From positions 2,294,001-2,358,000 of the forward strand of contig NZ_CP163525.1 of NCBI RefSeq assembly GCF_041080655.1: a stretch of 64,000 nt of DNA. The letters run 5' to 3'. Position numbers and translations under genes: made by a program. The first letter of the stretch is position 1. Each line of letters starts with the position of its first letter. Of the stretch, positions 34,512-44,634 are shown piece after piece. The DNA is from Streptomyces sp. CG4. GTDB taxonomy: Bacteria > Actinomycetota > Actinomycetes > Streptomycetales > Streptomycetaceae. The notes below the pieces were generated by a model. That model searched no databases and was not told the origin of the DNA. It saw only the letters and a program-made list of their open reading frames with translations.

Positions 34512-35720
34512 CTATTTCCGTGCCGCTCCCGTCAGTTCGGCCTCGATGAGGTCGGCGGCTCGGCCGGTACCTCCCTCCTGCGCCATCTGTGCCTGGATCT
34601 CCTTCAGGCGGCGGGCCACCTCCGGGTCGCCCACCAGGGCGAGTGCGGCCTCGCGGAGGCGGTCGGCGGTGGCCTCCTCGGTGTCCAGCCGGCGGGCGAC
34701 GCCGAGGCCCTGGAGCACGTCGGCGTTGCCGAACTGGTCGACGGCCTGCGGTACGGCGATCATCGGGGTGGCGGTGGCCAGCCCCTCCTGGCTGCCGCCG
34801 GCGCCCGCGTGCGTGACGAACAGGTCGGCCTGCCGCAGGATCGCCAACTGCGGCACCCAGCTGCGCACTTCGACGTTGCCGGGTACGTCGCCCAGGTCGG
34901 CGGGATCCACATGCCGGCCGACCTGGAGGACCAGGTGCCAGCCGGGCAGGTCGGCGAAGGCCCGGACGCACTCGCGGTAGAACGCGGGCTGCTTGGTGAA
35001 CGCCGAGCCAAGGGACACCAGCGCGACCTTCTCCGCACCGGCGGGCCGCTGCCAGTCGCCCTGGTCTGAGCGGTCGCCCTGGCAGGCGCCGACGAAGGTG
35101 TGGACGCGTTCGTCGACCCGGTCGGCGTGCGGCTGCAGGGCCTTCGGAATGAGGACGATCGAGCGGGCCGGGCGCCCGGCGAACGGATCCGGGTGCTGGG
35201 TGATCCCGTTCTCCGCCAGCCACGCCTCGAACCGGGCGTAGTACGCCTGCCCGCGCGCGGTCTTCCGCGGCTCCGCCCACATCGGCTCGGCCACCTCCTC
35301 CTCGTATCCCTCCCAGGCGACGAGGTTCGGGGACAGGGAGATCGCCGGGACGCCCCAGCGATGGGCGAGGACGCGGGCCGGATAGGAGGCGATGTCGTGC
35401 AGCACGAGATCGGGCTCGTCGCCCGCGTAGGCCTCGATGAGCTGCGGAAGCGCCTGGATCGCGTCGGCCAGGAACGGCTCCACGTTGTCGAGCAGGGTGG
35501 TCCCCCAGGCCGCCGGGTCGGCGTCGGGTCCGGGCAGCGTGGAGATGTACGGCACGGGCCGGGCCCCGGTGGCGGCCACCTTCTCGGCGAACGCCGGCGG
35601 GATGGCGTACGTGACCCGGTGGCCCCGGGCGACGAGTTCGCGGATCACCTCCAGGCTGGGGTTCACATGGCCGTGCGCGGCGATGGAGAACATGGCGAGA
35701 TGGGCGGGAGGAGTAGTCAT
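34512..35720 (-). CDS. mgt: Macrolide glycosyltransferase
   Basis: A 402-residue GT-B glycosyltransferase very close to S. lividans Mgt and S. antibioticus OleD, which inactivate macrolides by glucosylating a desosamine hydroxyl with UDP-glucose. Typical segments are [20 protein letters not shown] with the catalytic His near residue 16-18, [19 protein letters not shown], and the donor-binding [21 protein letters not shown]. The ATG at 35720 matches family starts; no clear ribosome site precedes it, so translation may be leaderless. It probably gives resistance to, or self-protection from, macrolides and may accept other aglycones. Confidence 0.95.
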   Translation of the reverse strand: MTTPPAHLAMFSIAAHGHVNPSLEVIRELVARGHRVTYAIPPAFAEKVAATGARPVPYISTLPGPDADPAAWGTTLLDNVEPFLADAIQALPQLIEAYAGDEPDLVLHDIASYPARVLAHRWGVPAISLSPNLVAWEGYEEEVAEPMWAEPRKTARGQAYYARFEAWLAENGITQHPDPFAGRPARSIVLIPKALQPHADRVDERVHTFVGACQGDRSDQGDWQRPAGAEKVALVSLGSAFTKQPAFYRECVRAFADLPGWHLVLQVGRHVDPADLGDVPGNVEVRSWVPQLAILRQADLFVTHAGAGGSQEGLATATPMIAVPQAVDQFGNADVLQGLGVARRLDTEEATADRLREAALALVGDPEVARRLKEIQAQMAQEGGTGRAADLIEAELTGAARK

Positions 35721-35759
35721 GATCGACACCGTAGGCGAGACGAGACGTATCGTTCAAAG

Positions 35760-35900
35760 TGTTTTCCGTCCACCCGGCGGCGGGACGGCGGTGGGCCCAG
35801 TACCACGCACCCACGCATCGGAGATCGCCCCGCCCGCGGGCTTCGCCTTCAACCAGTTCCTCTTCGACCAGTTGCCCGCCGCGGCCGAGGAGGGTTGGTG
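35760..35900 (+). pseudogene. Possible remnant of an MBL-fold hydrolase N-terminus
   Basis: In the ~300-bp gap before the next gene, one plus-strand frame reads PRTHASEIAPPAGFAFNQFL, similar to the N-terminus of flavodiiron-like MBL-fold hydrolases, then loses similarity (EEGWCVHGPEG) after about 40 residues. No start codon fits. This may be a truncated gene; the match is short and from memory only. Confidence 0.3.
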
Positions 35901-36023
35901 TGTTCATGGCCCTGAAGGCCCGATGCCGCGTCAAGGGACCGCGTACACCGTCCGACCTGTACGAATGCAAGACTGGCCGGGTACGGCAGATCCGCCACAC
36001 CGGGACGGCACGGAGGAAGCACG

Positions 36024-36890
36024 ATGGACGAGGCACGGGCACGGGACGTACTGGCCGCGGCGGGTGTACTGCCGGGCCCGGCCGCCCGGGACGCGCGGCT
36101 CCTCGCCCTCGGTGAGAACGCGGTGTTCGCCGCCGGTGATCTGGTGGTGAAGGTGGGCCGGGACGCCGAGCTGCTGCAGCGGGCCCGGCGCGAGCTGGAC
36201 ATCGCCGGGTGGCTGGCCGAGGCGGGCGTGCCGGCGGTCCGGGCGGCCGAGCCGAAGCCGCGGCTGGTGGACGGGCACCCGGTGACGATGTGGCACCGGC
36301 TGCCGGAGCCCGTACGCCCGGCCGAGCCGCGGGACCTGGCGGAGCTGCTGCGCATGGTGCACGCACTTCCCTCTCCTTCCTTCGTGCTGCCGCCCCGCGA
36401 GCTGCTGGGCGGTGTGGAGCGCTGGTTGCGGCTCGCGGGCGATGTGATCGACCCCGGGGACGCGGCGTTTCTCCGTGCGCGCCGGGACGGTTTCGCGGCG
36501 GCCGCGGGCGCGCTGACGCCCCATCTGCCGCCGGGCCCGATCCATGGCGATGCGCTGCCCCGCAATGTGCACATAGGGCCGGACGGACCGGTCCTGATCG
36601 ACCTGGAGACCTTCTCCGCCGACCTGCGCGAGCACGACCTGGTGGTCATGGCCCTCTCCCGGGACCGGTACGGGCTGCCCGCCGAGGCGTACGACACCTT
36701 CACCGCGGCGTACGGGTGGGACGTGCGGGAATGGGAGGGCTGTGCGGTGCTGCGGGGCGCGCGGGAGACGGCCAGCTGCGCCTGGGTGGCCCAGCACGCC
36801 CCGAGCAATCCGAAGGCGTTGGCCGAGTTCCGACGGCGGGTGGGGTCCCTGCGGGACGGGGACGAGACGGTGCGGTGGTATCCGTTCTGA
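36024..36890 (+). CDS. Aminoglycoside phosphotransferase-like protein
   Basis: A 288-residue protein of the APH/choline kinase fold. It shows the Brenner-type catalytic motif IHGDALPRNVHIG, in which Asp is the base, and the metal-binding IDLETFS. N-lobe nucleotide-binding features (GENAVFAAGDLVVKVG) are present. Such proteins phosphorylate varied small molecules; drug resistance should not be assumed. The ATG at 36024 has GGAGGAAG upstream. Confidence 0.87.
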   Translation: MDEARARDVLAAAGVLPGPAARDARLLALGENAVFAAGDLVVKVGRDAELLQRARRELDIAGWLAEAGVPAVRAAEPKPRLVDGHPVTMWHRLPEPVRPAEPRDLAELLRMVHALPSPSFVLPPRELLGGVERWLRLAGDVIDPGDAAFLRARRDGFAAAAGALTPHLPPGPIHGDALPRNVHIGPDGPVLIDLETFSADLREHDLVVMALSRDRYGLPAEAYDTFTAAYGWDVREWEGCAVLRGARETASCAWVAQHAPSNPKALAEFRRRVGSLRDGDETVRWYPF

Positions 36891-36955
36891 GGGTGCCCCC
36901 AGGGGTACCCCAGCGGCACGACTGCCCGTAGCTGCGCGGGGACGCCGCCCGCGGT

Positions 36956-37687
36956 CTACGCGGGCTGGCCCTCGCTCTCGGTCAACTCCCTTAGGGGCCA
37001 CGCCCCGTCCACCACGGCTCCCGCATCCCCCTTGCGGCGCAGGAACGCCTGGAAGTCGGCCGCCCACTCCGCATACCACTCGATCTGGTGCTGGTGGAGT
37101 TCGGCCGGGCTCAGGGACGCGACCTTCGGGTGGCGGTCGGCTATCGCGGAGGCGAGCCGCGCCGCGGCGAGGGCGTCGGCCGGGGCCGTGTGGGCCGCGT
37201 CGAGGGGTATGCCGTACTCGGCGCAGACCGCTTCCAGGTTCCGCTTGCCGCGGCGGTAGCGGTCGACCCGGCGGTCGATGGTGTACGGGTCGATGACCGG
37301 GGCGGGCGGGGCGCCGCCGAGGCGGTCGGAGAGGGACGGCAGGGCATGCCGGCGCAGCTCGGCGGAGAGCAGGGTGAGATCGAACGCGGCGTTGTAGGCC
37401 ACGACCGGGACGCCCGTCTTCCAGTACCCCACCAGGACGTCGGCGATGGCGTCGGCCACCCGGTCGGCCGGGTGGCCCTCGGCCGTCGCCCGCTCGTTGC
37501 TGATGCCGTGCACCGCCACCGCGTCGGCCGGGATCTCCACGCCCGGATCGGCCAGCCATTCCCTGCGGCCCATGGGCTCACCGGCCCTGACCTCGATCAC
37601 CGCGCCGGTGACGATGCGCGCCTCGCGCGGATCGGTCCCGGTCGTCTCCAGGTCGAAGCCGATCAGCAGCTCCCGGTGCCAGCCCAT
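36956..37687 (-). CDS. DEDDh 3'-5' exonuclease (DnaQ-like)
   Basis: A 243-residue exonuclease. Exo I motif FDLETTGTD supplies Asp12 and Glu14, Exo II YNAAFDLTLL the third Asp, and Exo III HTAPADALAAA the His and last Asp, so all DEDDh residues are present. This is the epsilon-subunit type of DNA or RNA 3' exonuclease. The ATG at 37687 has AGGGGGG upstream. It is not beside other replication genes, so it may act in repair or RNA processing. Confidence 0.92.
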   Translation of the reverse strand: MGWHRELLIGFDLETTGTDPREARIVTGAVIEVRAGEPMGRREWLADPGVEIPADAVAVHGISNERATAEGHPADRVADAIADVLVGYWKTGVPVVAYNAAFDLTLLSAELRRHALPSLSDRLGGAPPAPVIDPYTIDRRVDRYRRGKRNLEAVCAEYGIPLDAAHTAPADALAAARLASAIADRHPKVASLSPAELHQHQIEWYAEWAADFQAFLRRKGDAGAVVDGAWPLRELTESEGQPA

Positions 37688-37789
37688 GGGCGGCCCCCCT
37701 TCTTGGTGGTGCTTTCCCCCAGTGGCTTCCACCATCGCACGTGGCACTGACAATCCGAGGATCGCGTTCCGCTTGCCGGAGCGGACGGT

Positions 37790-39028
37790 TCAGGACACCG
37801 GGCGCGAATCCGCCCAGGACAGCTCGAATTCCTCGCGGTATGTCGGGAAGAGTCCGGCTTCGAGCACATCGTCCGACTTGACAAGCTTGCCGCCGTTGCG
37901 CAGCACCAGCACCGGCGACTCCATCCCGCGCGCCCCGCGCAGATAGGACTGCACCACGGCGATGCCGTCGGCGCCGTCGCCGTCCACCAGGTAGGCGGTG
38001 AAGCGCGGTGTCTCGTCGTAGACCTGGATCTCGAAGGCGCCCGGGTCGCGCAGCCGGGAGCGCACCCGGCGCATGTGCAGGATGTTCATCTCGACGGACC
38101 GGCTCAGTTCGCCCCGTTTCATCCCCAGTTCGCGCTCGCGGCGCTTGACCGAGCTGGAGGCCGGGTTGAGGAAGAGCAGCCGCACCCGGCAGCCGGACTC
38201 GGCGAGCCGGACCAGGCGGCGGCCGGAGAAGTTCTGCACCAGCAGATTGAGGCCGATGCCGATGGCGTCGAGGCGGCGGGCGGAGCCGAAGATGTCCTCG
38301 GCCGGGAACTGGCGCATGAGCCGTACCCGGTCCGGGTGGACGGCGACCACGTCGGCGTACCGGTCGCCGACCAGGTCCTCGACCGCGTCCACGGGCAGCC
38401 GGCGCGCGGAGGGCACGTCACCGGCGGAGCCGAGCATCTCCAGCAGCCGGGCCGAGGCCCGCTCGGCCTGGCTCAGGACGGCCTCGGACAGCGCCCGGTT
38501 GCGGGAGACGACGTTCCGGGTCACCTCCAGCTCGTCCAGGGCGAGTTCCAGATCGCGGCGCTCGTCGAAGTACGGTTCGAAGCACGGCCAGTGCTGCACC
38601 ATCAGCTCGCGCAGCTGGGGCAGGGTGAGGAAGCTGAGTACGTTGTCGTCGGCCGGGTCGAGCAGATAGCCCTTGCGGCGGCTGACTTCGCGTACCGCGA
38701 CCGCGCGCTGCACCCACTCCTGACCGGCCGGTCCGGCCGCGGCGACCACCCAGTCGTCGCCGTGGACGGGTTCGTAGATGGGGCGCAGTACGGCGGCCAC
38801 GACCGCGCGCAGCCGCTGTTCGACGAGGTTCAGCCAGATGTAGGCCCGGCCGGCCCGCTGGGCGCGGGTGCGCACCTCGCGCCAGGCGTCGGCGTCCCAG
38901 TCCAGCTCCGGCCCGATGGATCCCGCGTTCATCGGTCTGGCCAGGGACACCGCGCCGGGCGGGACGTCTGTGGAGGTTCCCTCGTGACCCTCGTCACCAG
39001 GGGGCAGCTCCAGCCCTCCCGAGCCCAC
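37790..39028 (-). CDS. SAV2148-family HEPN-domain protein
   Basis: A 412-residue protein of a Streptomyces-specific family that begins SGGLELPPGDEGHEGTSTD. It has a helical N-terminal HEPN-like region (YIWLNLVEQRLRAVVAAVLR) and a C-terminal part resembling a phospholipase D-like or regulatory fold (AESGCRVRLLFLNPASSSVKRRE). HEPN domains are often RNases; the canonical RxxxxH motif was not identified here. The GTG at 39028 fits the family start. Confidence 0.85.
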   Translation of the reverse strand: MGSGGLELPPGDEGHEGTSTDVPPGAVSLARPMNAGSIGPELDWDADAWREVRTRAQRAGRAYIWLNLVEQRLRAVVAAVLRPIYEPVHGDDWVVAAAGPAGQEWVQRAVAVREVSRRKGYLLDPADDNVLSFLTLPQLRELMVQHWPCFEPYFDERRDLELALDELEVTRNVVSRNRALSEAVLSQAERASARLLEMLGSAGDVPSARRLPVDAVEDLVGDRYADVVAVHPDRVRLMRQFPAEDIFGSARRLDAIGIGLNLLVQNFSGRRLVRLAESGCRVRLLFLNPASSSVKRRERELGMKRGELSRSVEMNILHMRRVRSRLRDPGAFEIQVYDETPRFTAYLVDGDGADGIAVVQSYLRGARGMESPVLVLRNGGKLVKSDDVLEAGLFPTYREEFELSWADSRPVS

Positions 39029-39427
39029 CCGTGCACCGCCTTCCGCCCCCCGGGCCTTTCCGTCTCAACGATCAAGGAAGGGTACTCCGCGAGGGGTGGG
39101 CGGTGCAGCCCGATGGACAGGTCGGTTTCTCAACTGTTTTCGTCAACTCCGCCATTCCCCAGGGCCGTTCTGTCACGCCAGGTCACGGGGAGTGAGCGGA
39201 TTCATAGCGGTGACGTCCCGCCGGGCGATGCGGTGCGACGGCGAAGCACTGCCAGTGCACCGGCACGGGCTGTTGGTCGGTCAGCAGTACGGGCGGGTAC
39301 GGCAGCCGTCGCGTGCGCCGGTCGGTGGGTAAGAGGGACGTAAGTCACGGGTGGTTCCGTCACTTTCGGGCCGACTCGGGGGCCAACGCGGCCCCAGGAC
39401 GGCGGCACACCTGGGAGAGTCGTATCC
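39029..39427. other. Intergenic region before glgX
   Basis: No gene is seen in these ~400 bases between divergent genes. It should hold the promoters of glgX and the SAV2148-type gene. A TCAACT motif is repeated at a spacing of about 12 bases near 39128-39150; its meaning is unknown. Confidence 0.4.
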
Positions 39428-41545
<2,118 letters not shown>

Positions 41546-41599
41546 CGGGGAGGTGCCGTAGGGAGGCGTGTCCAGGGGGCCGTGCCCGCCGGCTCGTCC

Positions 41600-42155
41600 G
41601 GTACGCGGGGGCTACCAGGCGGGCCGTGGGGTGCAGGGCGAAGGCGGTGCCGCAGAGGGCTACCAGGAGTGCCGCGCCGGCCATCGCGTAGGCCGGATGG
41701 GCGAGGACCGCCGCCAGGCCGACGAGCGCCGGGCCGAGCAGGAACGACATGTCGTCCAGCGTGCTCTCGAAGGAGAGCGCGGCGCCGACGGTGGCCTCGG
41801 GCGCGCCGGCGCGGCGGGCCAGGGCGACCTCGCGGGTACGAGCCGGCGGGCCCACGAGCGGCACGGTGGCGCCCGCGGCGGCCCCGAGAAGGGCCGGGAC
41901 GGGCGCAGGCAGGCCCGCGAGCGCCCCGGCGACCAAAGAGGGCCACGGCGAGGTGCGTTGGCGAGTGAGAAGGCCAGGACGACCGTGCGCTGCCCGTGCC
42001 GGTCGGCGGGCCGCCCCACGAGCGGCCCGCAGGCCACCTGGCCGAACGCGAGGGCCCCGCCGGTCAGCCCCTCGGCGGACAGGGAGCCGCACTTCCGGGC
42101 GGCGAGCAGCACGCTGGCGAACTGGATGGCCCCCGTGGTCTCCCTCACTCGAAGC
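41600..42155 (-). pseudogene. Broken MFS transporter (N-terminal half)
   Basis: The minus strand carries the first six helices of a major facilitator in two frames. One reads TTGAIQFASVLLAARKCGSL to VVLAFSLANA (from ~42150), the other SLVAGALAGLPAPVPALLGA to AALLVALCGTAFALHP (to ~41620). The frames switch near 41950, a probable frameshift. The C-terminal half is missing, and no start codon joins both parts. Similar MFS genes often sit between glgX and treY in Streptomyces. This explains the ~680-base gap between those genes. Confidence 0.75.
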
Positions 42156-42226
42156 CAGGCACGCGTGCGTGGGTGCACGCAGGGACCGATGACGCGAAAG
42201 GCGGCGGGTTGGGTACGTAGGTCTCC

Positions 42227-44602
42227 ATGACGTCTGTACGACCCGGACCGGGGGTGCCCACGGCCACCTACCGGCTGCAGCTCCAGCCCGCGTTCCCGTT
42301 CGCCGCCGCGGCCGCGGCCGTACCGTACCTGGCGTCGCTCGGAGTCTCGCACCTGCACCTGTCCCCCGTCCTGGAGGCGGTGCCCGGCTCCACGCACGGC
42401 TACGACGTCGTGGATCACGCGCGCGTGCGCGCGGAACTGGGCGGCGAGGAGGGCCTGCGGTCGCTGGCGCGGACCGCGCGGGAGCACGGTCTGGGCCTGG
42501 TGGCCGACATCGTGCCGAACCACATGGCGATGGTGCCCCGGCACAACCACGCCCTGTGGGAGGTGCTGCGCGAGGGGCCCGGCTCGCCGTACGCGCGCTG
42601 GTTCGACATCGACTGGGAGGCGCAGGAGGGGCGGGTGCTGCTGCCGGTGCTCGGCGGTCCGGTCGGCTCACAGGTGGAGCACCTCGTGGTCGACGGTGAC
42701 GTGCTGCGCTACCACGAGCACGCCTTCCCGCTGCGCGCCGGCACGGCCCGGCTGCCGCTGCCAAAGCTGCTGGACGCCCAGTGGTACCGCCCGGTGTGGT
42801 GGCGGCTGGCCCGTACCGAGCTGAACTACCGGCGGTTCTTCAGCATCTCGGAGCTGATCGGGGTGCGCGTGGAGGATCCCGAGGTGTTCGACGCCACCCA
42901 TGCCAAGATCCTCCAACTGCTGGACGAGGGCGTGCTCGACGGGCTGCGCGTCGACCATCCCGACGGGCTCGCCGACCCCGACGGCTACCTCGCGCGGCTG
43001 CACGAGGCGACCGGCGGGCGCTGGACGGTGGTGGAGAAGATCCTCGCCGACGACGAGCGGCTGCCGCGGTCCTGGCCCGTCGCGGGCACCACCGGCTACG
43101 ACGCCCTGCGCCAGGTCGACGGCCTGTTCACGGACCGGACGGGGGCGTACGAACTGCTGGGCCGGTACCGGGCGTTCGCGGCCCCGCAGCCGGACCGGGG
43201 CGGGAACTGGGACGCGACGGTACGGCGCGCCGCCTACAAGGTGCTCACGCACGAGCTGGCCGCCGAGGCCGACCGGCTCACCCGGGTCGCCACCCGGCTG
43301 TGCGCGTCCGCGCCGGACCTCGCGCTGCGCGACCGGGCTCCCTGGGCGCTGCGTACGGCCGTGGAGGAGCTACTGGTGCGGATGCGGGTGTACCGGCCGT
43401 ACGACTCCGGTGACGCCGCCACCGTGGTCACCGAGGAGGCCGCCGAGGAGGCCCGGCTCGCGTTCGTGGTGCCCGAGGAGGCGGCGGCCGTCGGCATCGT
43501 GCGCGGGTTGCTGGTCGAGCCGCCCGGTGACGCGTCGGCGCCGGACCACGCCGACCGCGCGGAGTTCCGCACCCGGTTCGCGCAGACCGCGTCGGCGCTG
43601 CGCGCCAAGTCGGTGGAGGACACGGCCTTCTACCGCTATGTGCCGCTGCTGTCGGCGACCGAGGTGGGCGGCGATCCGGGCCGGCCGGGGGTGTCCCCGG
43701 AGGACTTCCACGCGTACTGCGCGCGCGTGCAGCGTGATTGGCCGGTCACGGGCACGGTGGTCTCCACGCACGACACCAAGCGCAGCGCCGACGTCCGCGC
43801 CGCACTGGCCGTGCTCACCGAATGCCCGGACCGGTGGGCGGAGTTGCTGGCCGGGGTGACCCGCTCCGGCGAGGACCTGGGCGTGCCGGACGGGCAGTTG
43901 GCCTGGGCGGCCTGGCAGACGGTGTTCGGGCTGGGGCCCGCCGAGGAGGAGCGGGTCCGGCAGGCGCTGCTGAAGCATGTGCGCGAGGCGGGCATGTACA
44001 CCAGCTGGACGGAGCAGGAGCCGCCGTACGAGGAGGCGGTGGCCGCGTTCGTCGCCGCCGGTCCGTGCGGGCCGCCGGGCGAGCGCGTGGCGGCGTTCCG
44101 CAAGACGCTGGAGCCGCACATCCGGGCCAACGTCCTCGGCACCGCCCTGGTCCACCTGACGATGCCGGGGGTGCCGGACCTGTATCAGGGCACGGAGGGC
44201 GAGTACCGGACGCTGGTGGACCCGGACAACCGCCGGCCGGTCGCGTTCCCGCCCGAGGTGCCCGGCGAGAAGGACGCGCTGACGGCGGCGGCGCTACGGC
44301 TGCGGGCCCGGCGCCCCGACGCCTTCGGTGCCGCGGCGTCGTACGAGCCGCTGGCCGCCGACGGCCCGGCGGCGGGCCACTGTGTGGCGTTCGCGCGCTC
44401 CGGTGCGGTGGTGACGGCGGTGACCCGGCTGTCGCTGCGGCTCGCGGAGGCCGGCGGCTGGCGGGAGACCCGGCTGGAGCTGCCGTCGGGCCGGTGGTCG
44501 GACGTGCTCACCGAGGGCCGGGAGTTCACGGGGCACGCACGCGTGACGGAACTTTTCGACCGGCTGCCGGTGGTGCTGCTGGAGCGCGTCGGGGCGGAGT
44601 GA
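42227..44602 (+). CDS. treY: Maltooligosyl trehalose synthase
   Basis: A 791-residue GH13 enzyme that converts the reducing-end alpha-1,4 bond of maltodextrins to alpha,alpha-1,1. Typical signatures are ATYRLQLQPAFPFAAAAAAV near the start, VADIVPNHMA, GLRVDHPDGL with the catalytic Asp, WTVVEKILADDE, AGTTGYDAL and TKRSADVRAAL. The extended length (about 790) fits TreY. Its partner treZ is at 54449, separated by the conflict-system island and further genes. A decayed copy of its 3' end lies at 51150-51376. Confidence 0.96.
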   Translation: MTSVRPGPGVPTATYRLQLQPAFPFAAAAAAVPYLASLGVSHLHLSPVLEAVPGSTHGYDVVDHARVRAELGGEEGLRSLARTAREHGLGLVADIVPNHMAMVPRHNHALWEVLREGPGSPYARWFDIDWEAQEGRVLLPVLGGPVGSQVEHLVVDGDVLRYHEHAFPLRAGTARLPLPKLLDAQWYRPVWWRLARTELNYRRFFSISELIGVRVEDPEVFDATHAKILQLLDEGVLDGLRVDHPDGLADPDGYLARLHEATGGRWTVVEKILADDERLPRSWPVAGTTGYDALRQVDGLFTDRTGAYELLGRYRAFAAPQPDRGGNWDATVRRAAYKVLTHELAAEADRLTRVATRLCASAPDLALRDRAPWALRTAVEELLVRMRVYRPYDSGDAATVVTEEAAEEARLAFVVPEEAAAVGIVRGLLVEPPGDASAPDHADRAEFRTRFAQTASALRAKSVEDTAFYRYVPLLSATEVGGDPGRPGVSPEDFHAYCARVQRDWPVTGTVVSTHDTKRSADVRAALAVLTECPDRWAELLAGVTRSGEDLGVPDGQLAWAAWQTVFGLGPAEEERVRQALLKHVREAGMYTSWTEQEPPYEEAVAAFVAAGPCGPPGERVAAFRKTLEPHIRANVLGTALVHLTMPGVPDLYQGTEGEYRTLVDPDNRRPVAFPPEVPGEKDALTAAALRLRARRPDAFGAAASYEPLAADGPAAGHCVAFARSGAVVTAVTRLSLRLAEAGGWRETRLELPSGRWSDVLTEGREFTGHARVTELFDRLPVVLLERVGAE

Positions 44603-44634
44603 GGAACGCCGGGTCGTGCGGGCCGGTCGCATGC

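Noticed and set aside
36024..36890. Aminoglycoside resistance gene
   Set aside because: The APH fold is clear, but the family phosphorylates many substrates and nothing specific to aminoglycosides was seen; the same applies to the gene at 56406.
39029..39427. Possible small gene before glgX
   Set aside because: Frames there have no start with a ribosome site and no protein-like features.
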